42,466 bases of DNA from a virus, in the IMG/VR virus record IMGVR_UViG_3300021962_000218, positions 1-42,466 of that record. One strand, written 5' to 3'. A program made the position numbers and the translations under genes. Under the pieces are notes generated by a model. That model ran no database searches. It saw nothing but the letters and a program-made list of their open reading frames with translations, and was not told the origin of the DNA. This document shows positions 25,892 through 32,985 of this stretch, one piece after another. Positions within the stretch are counted from its first letter, which is position 1, and every line of letters starts with the position of its first letter.

Positions 25892-26002
25892 ATGGATATT
25901 ACACAGTTCGGATGGACATTAGTAGCTTCCATTATCGGGACAGTGATAGGCATCGTGATCTTTATGATCTTCGATAAGGCATATCCCGGTACATTTAATT
26001 GA
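25892..26002 (+). CDS. Single-span membrane peptide (36 aa)
   Basis: A 36-residue frame starting one base after the previous stop, with a GAGGGGG site about 8 bases upstream. Residues about 8-27 (TLVASIIGTVIGIVIFMIF) form one membrane span, followed by a short soluble end. Tight packing with the preceding membrane peptide suggests a two-component membrane function. It is the last gene before leader copy C. Confidence 0.6.
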   Translation: MDITQFGWTLVASIIGTVIGIVIFMIFDKAYPGTFN

Positions 26003-26009
26003 GGGTGCA

Positions 26010-26095
26010 GCCGGATGGTAGAGGTGTGGTTCGCCAGCCATCCGGCACACGCTCTTATGGAGAGGGCCGCTTGGTTCTCCCAAAGTTGTAGCATA
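26010..26095 (+). promoter_or_regulatory. Two-hairpin leader element, copy C
   Basis: Hairpin 1: GCCGGATGG (26010-26018) with CCATCCGGC (26038-26046), a perfect 9-bp stem. Hairpin 2: GGAG, AG bulge, GGCC (26059-26068), loop GCTT, GGTT and CTCC (26073-26080). Bases 26052-26095 match copy B at 41 of 44 positions. It ends at the AGGAGG site that serves the 26107 gene. Two of the three B/C differences lie in or beside the hairpin 2 loop. Confidence 0.65.
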
Positions 26096-26106
26096 GGAGG
26101 TACACA

Positions 26107-26565
26107 ATGGTAAAGGAATACGAGGTCAAACTTAGGTTTGATAGCGAGATCGCAGCGGAGAACACATACCTTGCATTGGTCACGGCCATTAGCATGTTGC
26201 GTTCATTCGCTGGTAATCCACCAAGGTTCCGTAACAATTACCTTGAGACATTCAGCCAGGCTGAGCAGATGTTTATGGAACGAGAAGGTGTAACCAATAG
26301 CGAGGCAGCTGACTGGACACACACTAACCTAGAGATTTACTTTGCCAACCTGCAGAATGCAGTTTATGCAACAGCACTGGCAATGGAAGAAGACTTTGGT
26401 AGTATTGTTCCAGTTGATCGCGACCTATTGCTTGAGATTGATGGACACGTACACGAGGACAACCCCGTATCGCAAGAGACATTGGAAGGAGGTGTTGATC
26501 TACCAGAAGAACTCCGTAAGCAGATAGAGGCTATCTTCAACGGAGCTAGCGAAGAAGGGAACTAG
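26107..26565 (+). CDS. Hypothetical early protein (152 aa)
   Basis: Unrecognised 152-residue acidic, helical protein. It begins with a short beta segment (YEVKLRFDSEIAAENTYLALVTA) that resembles a small alpha/beta fold, then is helical to the end. AGGAGG lies 6 bases before ATG. It leads the third plus-strand unit directly behind leader copy C. Confidence 0.75.
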   Translation: MVKEYEVKLRFDSEIAAENTYLALVTAISMLRSFAGNPPRFRNNYLETFSQAEQMFMEREGVTNSEAADWTHTNLEIYFANLQNAVYATALAMEEDFGSIVPVDRDLLLEIDGHVHEDNPVSQETLEGGVDLPEELRKQIEAIFNGASEEGN

Positions 26566-26566
26566 T

Positions 26567-26776
26567 ATGACAGACAAGACACAGCATATGGTGGTTGTTG
26601 ACGCAGTCACCTGGGTAGAATCACCCGGCGATGTGGATACGATTAGATTTGTGGGTGACACAGACACTATCGTGTTTAAGATCGCAGAGATCCGTGCCAA
26701 TCGCGACAAGGCCGTATCTTTTTTCATTGAGTATTGTTGCGATGATTGCCGCAATGCGGTAGAAGGAGGCAAGTAA
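26567..26776 (+). CDS. Hypothetical early protein (69 aa)
   Basis: Unrecognised 69-residue protein with a beta-rich N-terminal half and a C-terminal cysteine cluster (EYCCDDC). It starts one base after the preceding stop, with AAGGG upstream, and its stop overlaps the next start (TAATG), so the three genes are translated together. Confidence 0.7.
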   Translation: MTDKTQHMVVVDAVTWVESPGDVDTIRFVGDTDTIVFKIAEIRANRDKAVSFFIEYCCDDCRNAVEGGK

Positions 26777-27213
26777 TGGCTGACATCAGCGACTTCAAAG
26801 AGCAGCTAGAATCTGCTCAGTCTAGCATTGAATCAGCAGGTTACAATGCAGACCAAGCAGCAGATGATGCAAGGGCTGCAGTTAGCAATGCAGACCAAGC
26901 AATCTCCATCATTAGCAGTCTCATCGATGAGGTTGAAAGCATCATGGGTTATAGCAAGCATGACCTTGAGGTAGCAATGCGACACCTCAGCGTCATCAAC
27001 AAGCTACAAGCTATGTTCTACAACCGACTCGACAATGTGATTGATGGCAATTACATTGAGGATAAGATGAAGTACAATAACTTTATCTCATTCTTAGAGA
27101 TGATTACTGAGTCCGAGAATGGCCAGCTTGTATGGGAAAAAGCATACAGACTGGAAGCATACTATGTCGACTCAACATATGGATATAAGACTGTAAAGTC
27201 AGAGGAGGTTTAA
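26776..27213 (+). CDS. Helical hypothetical protein (145 aa)
   Basis: Unrecognised 145-residue protein. Residues about 5-65 are Ala/Ser/Asp-rich with the unit YNADQAADDARAAVSNADQA, suggesting a coiled coil; the remainder is helical with aromatic residues. ATG 26776 overlaps the preceding stop and has GGAGG 6 bases upstream, which decides the start against a longer frame. Confidence 0.7.
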   Translation: MADISDFKEQLESAQSSIESAGYNADQAADDARAAVSNADQAISIISSLIDEVESIMGYSKHDLEVAMRHLSVINKLQAMFYNRLDNVIDGNYIEDKMKYNNFISFLEMITESENGQLVWEKAYRLEAYYVDSTYGYKTVKSEEV

Positions 27214-27214
27214 C

Positions 27215-27664
27215 ATGGCAACCAATAAGACAGAGAAGTGTGGAGCACCTAAGCTTAAGGAACTGAAGGCTGAGTTCAATGAGCAGGTAAGTATCCAAGT
27301 AGATAGCGCAAACGTTGTTAGCTTGCTCATGCAGGCGTCACTGCCTGAACTGGCCAAGCGCGTTGCTAAGGGAAATAGTTATAGCAACAGCGTTAGTTCT
27401 GCAGTCAAAGCATTGAATGCAGCAACATCGCTTGACCTGAAGGTAACAGAAATCAATGAGGCCTGGGATGGTTATCATGGATTCAACGCTACGCTCAGCG
27501 ATGCAGGTATCCTTCGCCAGTGGCGAGCGCAACGACCAGGTTGTGACTTCACTGAAAATGTAGACACAGCTGATTTGTACGAAGGTACAGTTGCTGAAGT
27601 TCACATTACATTCAGCAAGAAGTTGAAGGACAAGAAGTTCTTGGCATCCAAGGGCGTTAAGTAA
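27215..27664 (+). CDS. Hypothetical early protein (149 aa)
   Basis: Unrecognised 149-residue, Lys-rich protein with a helical N-terminal two-thirds and a beta-prone C-terminus (VAEVHITFSKKLKDKKF). GAGGAGG precedes ATG by about 7 bases. It is followed by a short stretch containing two strong hairpins before the next gene. Confidence 0.75.
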   Translation: MATNKTEKCGAPKLKELKAEFNEQVSIQVDSANVVSLLMQASLPELAKRVAKGNSYSNSVSSAVKALNAATSLDLKVTEINEAWDGYHGFNATLSDAGILRQWRAQRPGCDFTENVDTADLYEGTVAEVHITFSKKLKDKKFLASKGVK

Positions 27665-27666
27665 TT

Positions 27667-27789
27667 ATGTCCTGGTATCATGGCGATACCAGGAATGATA
27701 GGGACAAGCACGATGAGGAGCTGATACAGTTCTTCATCGTGCTGTTCCTGTTATCTCCGGTACTAATCATATCTTGTATAGGAGGTTAG
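27667..27789 (+). CDS. Possible 40-residue membrane peptide overlapping hairpins
   Basis: An ATG frame of 40 codons with a charged N-terminal half and a hydrophobic end, FFIVLFLLSPVLIISCI, that would span a membrane. It fills the gap between two genes and its TAG precedes the next ATG by one base. It lacks a convincing ribosome site. Its sequence is also constrained by two long hairpins, so it may not be a gene at all. Confidence 0.35.
   Translation: MSWYHGDTRNDRDKHDEELIQFFIVLFLLSPVLIISCIGG
27671..27743 (+). ncRNA. Tandem hairpins, structured RNA segment
   Basis: Hairpin 1: CCTGGTATC (27671-27679) pairs perfectly with GATACCAGG (27685-27693) around 5 bases. Hairpin 2: 27707-27723 pairs over 17 bp, with two G-U pairs, with 27727-27743 around the loop ATA; a GGA/TCC helix extends it beyond a 2-base mismatch. 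No T-run follows, so a simple intrinsic terminator is unlikely. Candidates are an RNase III processing site, an mRNA stabiliser or a small RNA. Confidence 0.6.
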
Positions 27790-27790
27790 C

Positions 27791-28084
27791 ATGTGTAAAG
27801 AGTACAATGGATGGACTAACTACGAGACATGGAACATTAAGCTATGGCTAGACAATGAACAGTGGATGTATGATACAGTCATTGATGCAGCCAAGAACAT
27901 GTTAGATGAATACGAGTTCAAGTCTTGGCTAGTAGACTTTGCTTGGAACGCATACATGGAGGATGAATACCCCAAGATGGTAGGCCCTATGAGCGATGCA
28001 ATCAACAGCTATTGGAAGACCATCGATTGGTACTCGGTTGCTCGTGCATACCGACAAGAAGTAGGTATTGAGGAGGAGTCATGA
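27791..28084 (+). CDS. Conserved phage protein with NYETWN motif (97 aa)
   Basis: A 97-residue, Trp-rich acidic protein starting YNGWTNYETWNIKLWLDNEQW. That signature marks a small family that recurs across phages and some bacteria and has no known function to my knowledge. AGGAGG lies 6 bases before ATG. The stop overlaps the next start by 4 bases. Confidence 0.8.
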   Translation: MCKEYNGWTNYETWNIKLWLDNEQWMYDTVIDAAKNMLDEYEFKSWLVDFAWNAYMEDEYPKMVGPMSDAINSYWKTIDWYSVARAYRQEVGIEEES

Positions 28085-28683
28085 ACAACGTTATAGAAGC
28101 TGGAGTAACAGAGTCAGGCATTCATTGGCAAACATATATGGATGACGACCATGAACTAGAGAGAGACTTTTGGATCATTGCATCTAGAGGTACCAACAGG
28201 TACCTTCCAGTAGATGAGGTATGCGATAGCATGGATGAGTTCGATGCTGCGCTTAAGTCAGAAGACATCGTGTACTACCAGCCGTTGTTTATGCTAGCGC
28301 ATAGCGGTGTAAGCATCAGCCTTGGTGGATACAATGACCCATGGGACAGTGGACAATGTGGGTTTGCTTGCATCACACGAGCAGATGCAGACAACTACAA
28401 CATGTTACCTCACGAGTACAAGGCATACCTAGAAGGAGCAGTGCTGCACTATGATGCTGGCCTTAGAGGTGAGGTGTTCCGGTTCGACATCTACTTAGAG
28501 AACAAGTGCAAGGAGTGCGGACACACTGGCACTGAGACGTTGGATGGAGTAGGTGGGTACGTGTACCCCGGAGGGTACAGTAAGTTCTTCGAGGAGGTAG
28601 TGCAACCAGCTATTGATGAGTGCGAGAAGAAGCTATCTGAAGCAGAGCATCAGTCAGAGAAAGGGGTTAAGTCAGATGATTAG
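28081..28683 (+). CDS. Conserved phage hypothetical protein (200 aa)
   Basis: A 200-residue acidic protein. The central segment AHSGVSISLGGYNDPWDSGQCGF is, from memory, a conserved block of a phage protein family of unknown function. A CxxC pair (residues about 139-142, KCKECGHTG) suggests a zinc site, and the C-terminal 35 residues are helical and charged. GGAGGAG precedes ATG, which overlaps the previous stop (ATGA). Confidence 0.8.
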   Translation: MNNVIEAGVTESGIHWQTYMDDDHELERDFWIIASRGTNRYLPVDEVCDSMDEFDAALKSEDIVYYQPLFMLAHSGVSISLGGYNDPWDSGQCGFACITRADADNYNMLPHEYKAYLEGAVLHYDAGLRGEVFRFDIYLENKCKECGHTGTETLDGVGGYVYPGGYSKFFEEVVQPAIDECEKKLSEAEHQSEKGVKSDD

Positions 28684-28894
28684 CCGCAAGTACCACGAGT
28701 GGACAGAAGAAGAAGCAGATGAGTTCATAGCGACAGGAGACATCAACATCCCAGCTATGTTGATTAAGAGTTTGTTCTGCTGGGAATGCGACCAGCTCAT
28801 CGAAGAAGATGACCGTGGGTATATTACGCCAGACTATGAAGCCTATTGCAAGGACTGCTGGCGTACAATGGAGAAGGATAAGAGGGGGTATTAA
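28676..28894 (+). CDS. Small zinc-finger-type protein (72 aa)
   Basis: About 72 residues with CWECDQLI near residue 30 and CKDC near residue 60, two CxxC pairs that fit a single zinc-ribbon. ATG 28676 is supported by AAAGGGG upstream and by overlap with the previous stop; a longer frame is less likely. The target is unknown. Confidence 0.7.
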   Translation: MISRKYHEWTEEEADEFIATGDINIPAMLIKSLFCWECDQLIEEDDRGYITPDYEAYCKDCWRTMEKDKRGY

Positions 28895-28895
28895 C

Positions 28896-29060
28896 ATGGT
28901 GAAGGTAGAGTACCTACACGTAGAGAAACTCTTTCCGTCCGGTGTCTGGCAGGTAACTGCTAGTATAAATGGGAAGTATACGAGCATAACATACTTCTTT
29001 TATACCAAGCGAGAAGCAGAACGAAAGTTCAGAAGGGATGCTAAGAATGGTAGAATTTGA
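28896..29060 (+). CDS. Small basic hypothetical protein (54 aa)
   Basis: A 54-residue protein with beta-prone residues about 1-38 and a basic C-terminal helix (KREAERKFRRDAK). It starts one base after the previous stop, with GAGGGGG upstream. The fold is reminiscent of short nucleic-acid-binding proteins, but no family was recognised. Confidence 0.65.
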   Translation: MVKVEYLHVEKLFPSGVWQVTASINGKYTSITYFFYTKREAERKFRRDAKNGRI

Positions 29061-29325
29061 TGCGATGAGAGAGCTAGAGAATCAGAATAAGCTGAAGCAT
29101 ATCGAGGCAGAAGCAGCATACATCATGAAGGAGATGGTTGAACCTCTCCTTGGCTGCAAGTTGATTCGCGGATACGTAGACAGCTCAGACCTAGACGGTA
29201 TGCCGATGTTTAGCAACCCATTTCCAGTGCTGGTATTCCAGCGACCGGATGGCCTCGAGATGCACTACATTATCTCAGCAGATGATGAGTGCAATGAAGG
29301 CGGCAGACTGCTGCAGTGCAGATAG
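29047..29325 (+). CDS. Hypothetical early protein (92 aa)
   Basis: A 92-residue acidic protein overlapping the preceding gene by 14 bases. ATG 29047 has AAGGG about 9 bases upstream; an ATG at 29038 would leave no room for it. Residues 1-30 are helical and the rest alpha/beta with VLVFQRPDGLEMHYII. No function is recognised. Confidence 0.65.
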   Translation: MVEFDAMRELENQNKLKHIEAEAAYIMKEMVEPLLGCKLIRGYVDSSDLDGMPMFSNPFPVLVFQRPDGLEMHYIISADDECNEGGRLLQCR

Positions 29326-29333
29326 GAGGTAGC

Positions 29334-29705
29334 ATGAAGATACTAGACATAGAGCTAAGCGACCTAGAGGTAGTGAACATCTACACTACAGCACTCGAAG
29401 GTGGCATTGGATACTGGGCCGTTGCAGACGAGTACAAGTGGCAGTACCTATATGAAGATTGGGAGAAGCGTATTGTTAAGCCACTCGAACCAGACCAAGT
29501 ACTAGTAGTTCTATCAGATACAGAGGACGATCACTTCAAGGATGAGAAGCTTACACCGGCTAAGATTAGAGCTGGCGTTAAGCTTCTGATCGAGAGGCAT
29601 CCTCACATGTATCAGATCATTAACGACAACGAGTTCCACGTAGACGCAGATGGAGCAGATGCAGTAGTGCAGCTGGGCCTATTCGGTGAGCTAGTCTACG
29701 GTTGA
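29334..29705 (+). CDS. Hypothetical early protein, last gene of plus block (123 aa)
   Basis: An unrecognised, strongly acidic 123-residue alpha/beta protein. AGGAGG lies 6 bases before ATG 29334. It is the terminal gene of the plus-strand unit and is followed by a small hairpin and then a strong terminator. Its high acidity would fit a protein that mimics nucleic acid or binds a basic host factor, but this is only a suggestion. Confidence 0.75.
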   Translation: MKILDIELSDLEVVNIYTTALEGGIGYWAVADEYKWQYLYEDWEKRIVKPLEPDQVLVVLSDTEDDHFKDEKLTPAKIRAGVKLLIERHPHMYQIINDNEFHVDADGADAVVQLGLFGELVYG

Positions 29706-29736
29706 TACAGCTGGTGTGGATGGGCACCAGTACCCG

Positions 29737-29777
29737 AATCCCCAGGGGTTGAGAAGCCAACCTCTGGGGATTTTTTT
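29737..29777 (+). terminator. Strong intrinsic terminator between converging units
   Basis: AATCCCCAGGGGTTG (29737-29751) pairs over 15 bp, with one G-U pair, with 29758-29772 around the loop AGAAGC and runs into seven T's (29771-29777). A second small hairpin (CTGGTG/CACCAG, 29711-29730) precedes it. The element ends the plus-strand block just before the minus-strand genes end at 29833. Confidence 0.95.
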
Positions 29778-29832
29778 GCACGCCTATCGAGAAAAGGGGG
29801 GTGGTGCGCGATAGAAAACGAGAGCAACTTTA

Positions 29833-30099
29833 CTAGTTGATTAGCTGCTCCTTCTTCCTCGCCTTCCGTGACGCAGGTACCACGACGCCGGACCTGCCTG
29901 GAGGCGGCGGTGCGATGAGGTCTTCAACCCCCGGCACACCGGCCTCGACCATGGCCTCTCGCATGTGTTCATACGCAGAGATCCATCCCTCATCATACCC
30001 ATCATCGAATGTTTCTTGAAGAAGCTTGCTCACTTCCTTTGCTGCGTGGTCACACAAAGATGTGTCGCACTTGCAGTTGATTACTAGTTCCTTATGCAT
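29833..30099 (-). CDS. Hypothetical protein (88 aa)
   Basis: An 88-residue protein with an N-terminal Cys/His cluster (CKCDTSLCDH, residues 9-18) that could bind zinc, an acidic helical middle and a Pro/basic C-terminus. It begins 3 bases after the DnaB stop, with a G-rich ribosome site. It is the last gene of the minus-strand sweep. No function was recognised. Confidence 0.65.
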   Translation of the reverse strand: MHKELVINCKCDTSLCDHAAKEVSKLLQETFDDGYDEGWISAYEHMREAMVEAGVPGVEDLIAPPPPGRSGVVVPASRKARKKEQLIN

Positions 30100-30102
30100 A
30101 GC

Positions 30103-31395
30103 CTACCCCCTAAACGTAGCTGTCGACCGGACAAACTCAAGGTCGCATGTCCCGGTCGGACCGTTGCGATGCTTAGCAATCTTGCACTTGACATCCTGGA
30201 TTGGTGACTCCATTGACGTGGAGTCAGGTCGCCACAGCATGAGCACTACGTCTGCATCCTGCTCGATAGCACCGGAGTCACGCAAGTCTGATAGACGTGG
30301 CTCCCCGGTATCACGGTACTCACTCATGCGACTGAGCTGGGACAGTGCGATGACCGGAACGTTAAGCTCTCGGGCAATAGCCTTCAGCCCACGGCTGATG
30401 TCGGCCACCTCGTTGACCCGGTTCTGATCCTTGCCGCTCTTGTCCGCAGTCATGAGCTGGAGATAGTCGACGATGATCATGTCAACGCCATGCTCAACCG
30501 CAACCTTCCTGCACTTGGACTTCATGTCAGCAGGCGCACCGCTTGGTGAGTCGTCGACGTAGATGCCAAGCCTACCGATACGCTCAGCTGCTGACTCAAG
30601 GTCTGCTAGCTGGGCAAGGGTAAGGCCGCCATTGCGGATGGCCTGCAGGGGAACGCCGCTCACGGATGAAAGGATACGAGAGCCCACTTGCTCAGAGCTC
30701 ATCTCGATTGAGAAGATTGCAACCTTCTTACCTGCAAGTGCAGCTGATACCGCCATGCTAGTAGCGAGTGCAGTCTTACCAACGCTTGGCCTTGCTGCCA
30801 GGATGACTAGGTCTGACCGCTGCCAACCACCAGTGATGGCGTCGATCTGGCTGATGCCGCTTTGGATGCCTGGCTTGATGCCGTCAACAGAGATAGCCTT
30901 GATGCGCTGCTTAGCCTCGCCCATCATGGACATGGCATCAACCCACCTGGCAGAGCGACGGCTAGCTGAGACTGAGAAGACCCGGCGCTCAGCCTGGTCG
31001 ATGACAGATGCGACATCGTCACCGCCTGCATAGGCCAGCTTAACGATGTCAGTGCCGGCGTCAATGATCTTCCTGAATGTGCATAGCCGGTCAAGGATAC
31101 TGGCGTAGCTCTCAGCATGCGCAGATGTGGGGGTCATAGACGTCAGCTCAGACAGCCGCGAGTACCCGCCGATATCCGCCAGGTTACCTGACGACTCAAG
31201 CTCCTCTCCCACTGTGATCGAGTCAGCCGACATGCCCTTGCGGTGCACGCTGATGATGGCGTCAGCAACCATGCGATTGCGTGAGTCATGGAACCAGTCA
31301 ACGTTGACGTCGATGAGCGACAGCACGCTGCTGTCAATCATAATCGAACCAAGCAGTGACTCCTCTGCTTCTCTACTAAACGGTGTCTTCTGCAT
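30103..31395 (-). CDS. dnaB: DnaB-like replicative DNA helicase
   Basis: A 430-residue protein with the full DnaB layout. The N-terminal helical domain starts SREAEESLLGSIMIDSS, followed by a linker and a RecA-type ATPase domain with Walker A ARPSVGKTALA (near residue 200), Walker B MIIVDYLQLM (near 308), the LSQLSR motif, and the DSGAIEQDADVV arginine-finger region. It unwinds DNA at the fork as a hexameric ring. No fused primase domain is present and no phage primase was found, so host DnaG is the likely partner. The start lies within the end of the preceding gene. Confidence 0.95.
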   Translation of the reverse strand: MQKTPFSREAEESLLGSIMIDSSVLSLIDVNVDWFHDSRNRMVADAIISVHRKGMSADSITVGEELESSGNLADIGGYSRLSELTSMTPTSAHAESYASILDRLCTFRKIIDAGTDIVKLAYAGGDDVASVIDQAERRVFSVSASRRSARWVDAMSMMGEAKQRIKAISVDGIKPGIQSGISQIDAITGGWQRSDLVILAARPSVGKTALATSMAVSAALAGKKVAIFSIEMSSEQVGSRILSSVSGVPLQAIRNGGLTLAQLADLESAAERIGRLGIYVDDSPSGAPADMKSKCRKVAVEHGVDMIIVDYLQLMTADKSGKDQNRVNEVADISRGLKAIARELNVPVIALSQLSRMSEYRDTGEPRLSDLRDSGAIEQDADVVLMLWRPDSTSMESPIQDVKCKIAKHRNGPTGTCDLEFVRSTATFRG

Positions 31396-31699
31396 CTAAC
31401 CCTCCAAATATATCTTCTGCCCTATCCCAGGCCATGTCATAGTCTACCACAATCTTGGGCACATTGCCACAGCTGTACTCGAAGATGGACCCATGCATAT
31501 CATGCCTGCCGGACTTACCATCCGGGAACTCAGCGCACCCACAGTATTCGCATGTGATGCAGAAGAAACCTATGGCCTCGTCGTCATCCCTGATGGCCTG
31601 AGGTTCGTGGCCAAGTGACACTAGCTTGTCTACTGCTAGCTTCTCCAGCTTGCCGATGATGCTGCGCATACGGAAATACTCATACCTATTCTTCTTCAT
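31376..31699 (-). CDS. Small zinc-site hypothetical protein (107 aa)
   Basis: A 107-residue protein starting MKKNRYEYF; this ATG has GGTGGAG 8 bases upstream, while a longer frame does not. The middle carries CITCEYCGC and a later SCG, which fit a zinc-binding site, followed by an acidic C-terminus. It overlaps the DnaB gene at its end and the 47-residue zinc-ribbon gene at its start. Confidence 0.65.
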   Translation of the reverse strand: MKKNRYEYFRMRSIIGKLEKLAVDKLVSLGHEPQAIRDDDEAIGFFCITCEYCGCAEFPDGKSGRHDMHGSIFEYSCGNVPKIVVDYDMAWDRAEDIFGGLDAEDTV

Positions 31700-31829
31700 C
31701 GGTATCTCCACCCTTCTTGCGATCCCACATGAAGCAGGGCTTAAGCTCGCCTGCATCTATCTGCTTCCGGTACTGGCCGCAGATGGGACACTCGCCCACC
31801 CCGATGTCAGCGTCCTCTGTCTCGTACAT
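31686..31829 (-). CDS. Zinc-ribbon micro-protein (47 aa)
   Basis: A short frame found by reading the gap between two genes. The 47 residues contain CPICGQYRK and a third cysteine in KPCFMW, then an acidic tail. ATG lies 9 bases after a GGAGG site inside the end of the RlpA-like gene, and the stop lies within the start of the next gene, so it tiles exactly into the operon. The function is unknown; the CPxCG form is a typical rubredoxin-like metal knuckle. Confidence 0.65.
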   Translation of the reverse strand: MYETEDADIGVGECPICGQYRKQIDAGELKPCFMWDRKKGGDTDEEE

Positions 31830-32220
31830 ATTCGTATGCCTCCATGGTTACTAGCACCCTGCCTGTTGCCAACGTGGACAGTCGCATGAATGCTGCCGGA
31901 GACAAGTCTATCATATTCCTAGTCTTCTTGCTGCACAGGCAGTCCCTTACCACAACCACAACGCACCGGTCCGGGTACTTGACCCGGCATACCTTCACCT
32001 TGTATGGCTTGTCGTAGAACCCGAAGCCTGGCACAGCTGCGTACATAGTAAGCTCCCCTCCTCGTCCGCCATTGGCCTTAGACAAGTAAGGGGAGCAGGT
32101 GCGGGGATAGCCACCGTAGCACGCTTCCGTACTACGGCGGCCATACCACGTGGCGTAGCCAGTCTGAACTCCCGTAGTTTGAAAGGCTAACACCACTGCT
32201 AATACTAATGAGCTAATCAT
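31807..32220 (-). CDS. Secreted RlpA-like double-psi beta-barrel protein
   Basis: A 137-residue protein with an N-terminal hydrophobic signal (SSLVLAVVLAFQTTG). It is followed by GYATWYG, then a beta-rich domain with VVVVVRDCLC and NMIDLSPAAFMRLSTLATGRVLV. The WYG, the Asp-containing VRD strand and the IDLSPAAF helix are hallmarks of RlpA-like double-psi barrels, a fold that includes peptidoglycan lytic transglycosylases. It could weaken the cell wall at lysis or serve as a virion-independent lysin. GGAGG precedes ATG by 6 bases. The chemistry is inferred. Confidence 0.75.
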   Translation of the reverse strand: MISSLVLAVVLAFQTTGVQTGYATWYGRRSTEACYGGYPRTCSPYLSKANGGRGGELTMYAAVPGFGFYDKPYKVKVCRVKYPDRCVVVVVRDCLCSKKTRNMIDLSPAAFMRLSTLATGRVLVTMEAYEYVRDRGR

Positions 32221-32440
32221 TTATATCCTCCGTGCTTCTTCCGTTGAGGATGGAGTTCATCCTACATACGTCACAAGCACGGTAATCTGTATGCTCATGC
32301 TTTGTCAAGGGGTCTACCCTATCCCTGCCGCCGAGTGATTCGTACTCGATGCCAAACTTGCGGCAGTATTCCCGGAGGCCCAAGCCCAACCGCTTGGCAT
32401 CCTCCTTGAAAAAGTCTAAGGCGCTAGGTTCTTTGGGCAT
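32213..32440 (-). CDS. Small zinc-knuckle hypothetical protein (75 aa)
   Basis: A 75-residue protein with a charged helical N-terminal half and a KHEHTDYRACDVC segment (residues about 48-60) that could bind one zinc ion. ATG 32440 lies inside the end of the preceding gene. It overlaps the RlpA-like gene by 8 bases at its end. No family was recognised. Confidence 0.6.
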   Translation of the reverse strand: MPKEPSALDFFKEDAKRLGLGLREYCRKFGIEYESLGGRDRVDPLTKHEHTDYRACDVCRMNSILNGRSTEDIND

Positions 32441-32654
32441 CTCGCCACCTAGCAGCCAGGGCCAGGGCAATCTCTATCGCCCTCTCCTTGCCGATCAGGT
32501 CAGTGCCACGCTCCATAACTACTGAGCTGTGCTCCGTCTTGGTGTTGATTGCCAGCTGGGCAGACCAACCTTCGTTAGAGTACATGACTACAACTGCAGC
32601 TACTCGTTTGCCACCGATAACTATAGGCACTGTCTCGTGCTCGACCAGGGGCAT
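32424..32654 (-). CDS. Hypothetical protein (76 aa)
   Basis: A 76-residue alpha/beta protein: beta-hairpin VPIVIGGKRVAAVVVMY, a second strand, then a helix (RAIEIALALAARWRDA). ATG 32654 has AAGGAG 6 bases upstream and immediately follows the previous stop, which decides against a longer frame. The function is unknown. Confidence 0.65.
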   Translation of the reverse strand: MPLVEHETVPIVIGGKRVAAVVVMYSNEGWSAQLAINTKTEHSSVVMERGTDLIGKERAIEIALALAARWRDAQRT

Positions 32655-32655
32655 G

Positions 32656-32985
32656 CTACTCCTTGTCCCTCGAGATGTTGCTCCACTTACCCTGGCCAAG
32701 GGCGATCATGATGGCGCAGTAATTGATGGTATCAATCAATGCGTCATGAACCTCCGGCGAGTACCAAGATGGATCGATCTCGATCTTTCCGTTAACTACT
32801 GTGCCGTTCATCGAGTTGGCGATGCGGCCTACCTTGTCCATGCCAAGCCTGGTAAATACACCTACTGGCCCAAGCTGCTCAACGTTTACCGGACCATACG
32901 ATTCCTGCCTGCTCACCATAATAGTGAGGGCCTCCTCGAACAGGTCAGCAAAGTATCTTGTGAATACAGCTGGGACTTCGCTCAC
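32656..32985 (-). CDS. MazG-like / DUF1599-type nucleotide-associated protein
   Basis: A 109-residue all-helical protein. The segments VSRQESYGPVNVEQLGPVGVFTRLGMDKVGRIAN and HDALIDTINYCAIMIAL resemble the phage DUF1599 (Nmad1) and MazG-like families: a Y-G motif, a D-K-x2-R helix and a final D-x2-N-Y-A-like helix. Related proteins act on nucleotides or occur with DNA-modification genes. The GTG start has AAGGAG 7 bases upstream and overlaps the preceding stop (GTGA). Activity is uncertain. Confidence 0.6.
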   Translation of the reverse strand: MSEVPAVFTRYFADLFEEALTIMVSRQESYGPVNVEQLGPVGVFTRLGMDKVGRIANSMNGTVVNGKIEIDPSWYSPEVHDALIDTINYCAIMIALGQGKWSNISRDKE

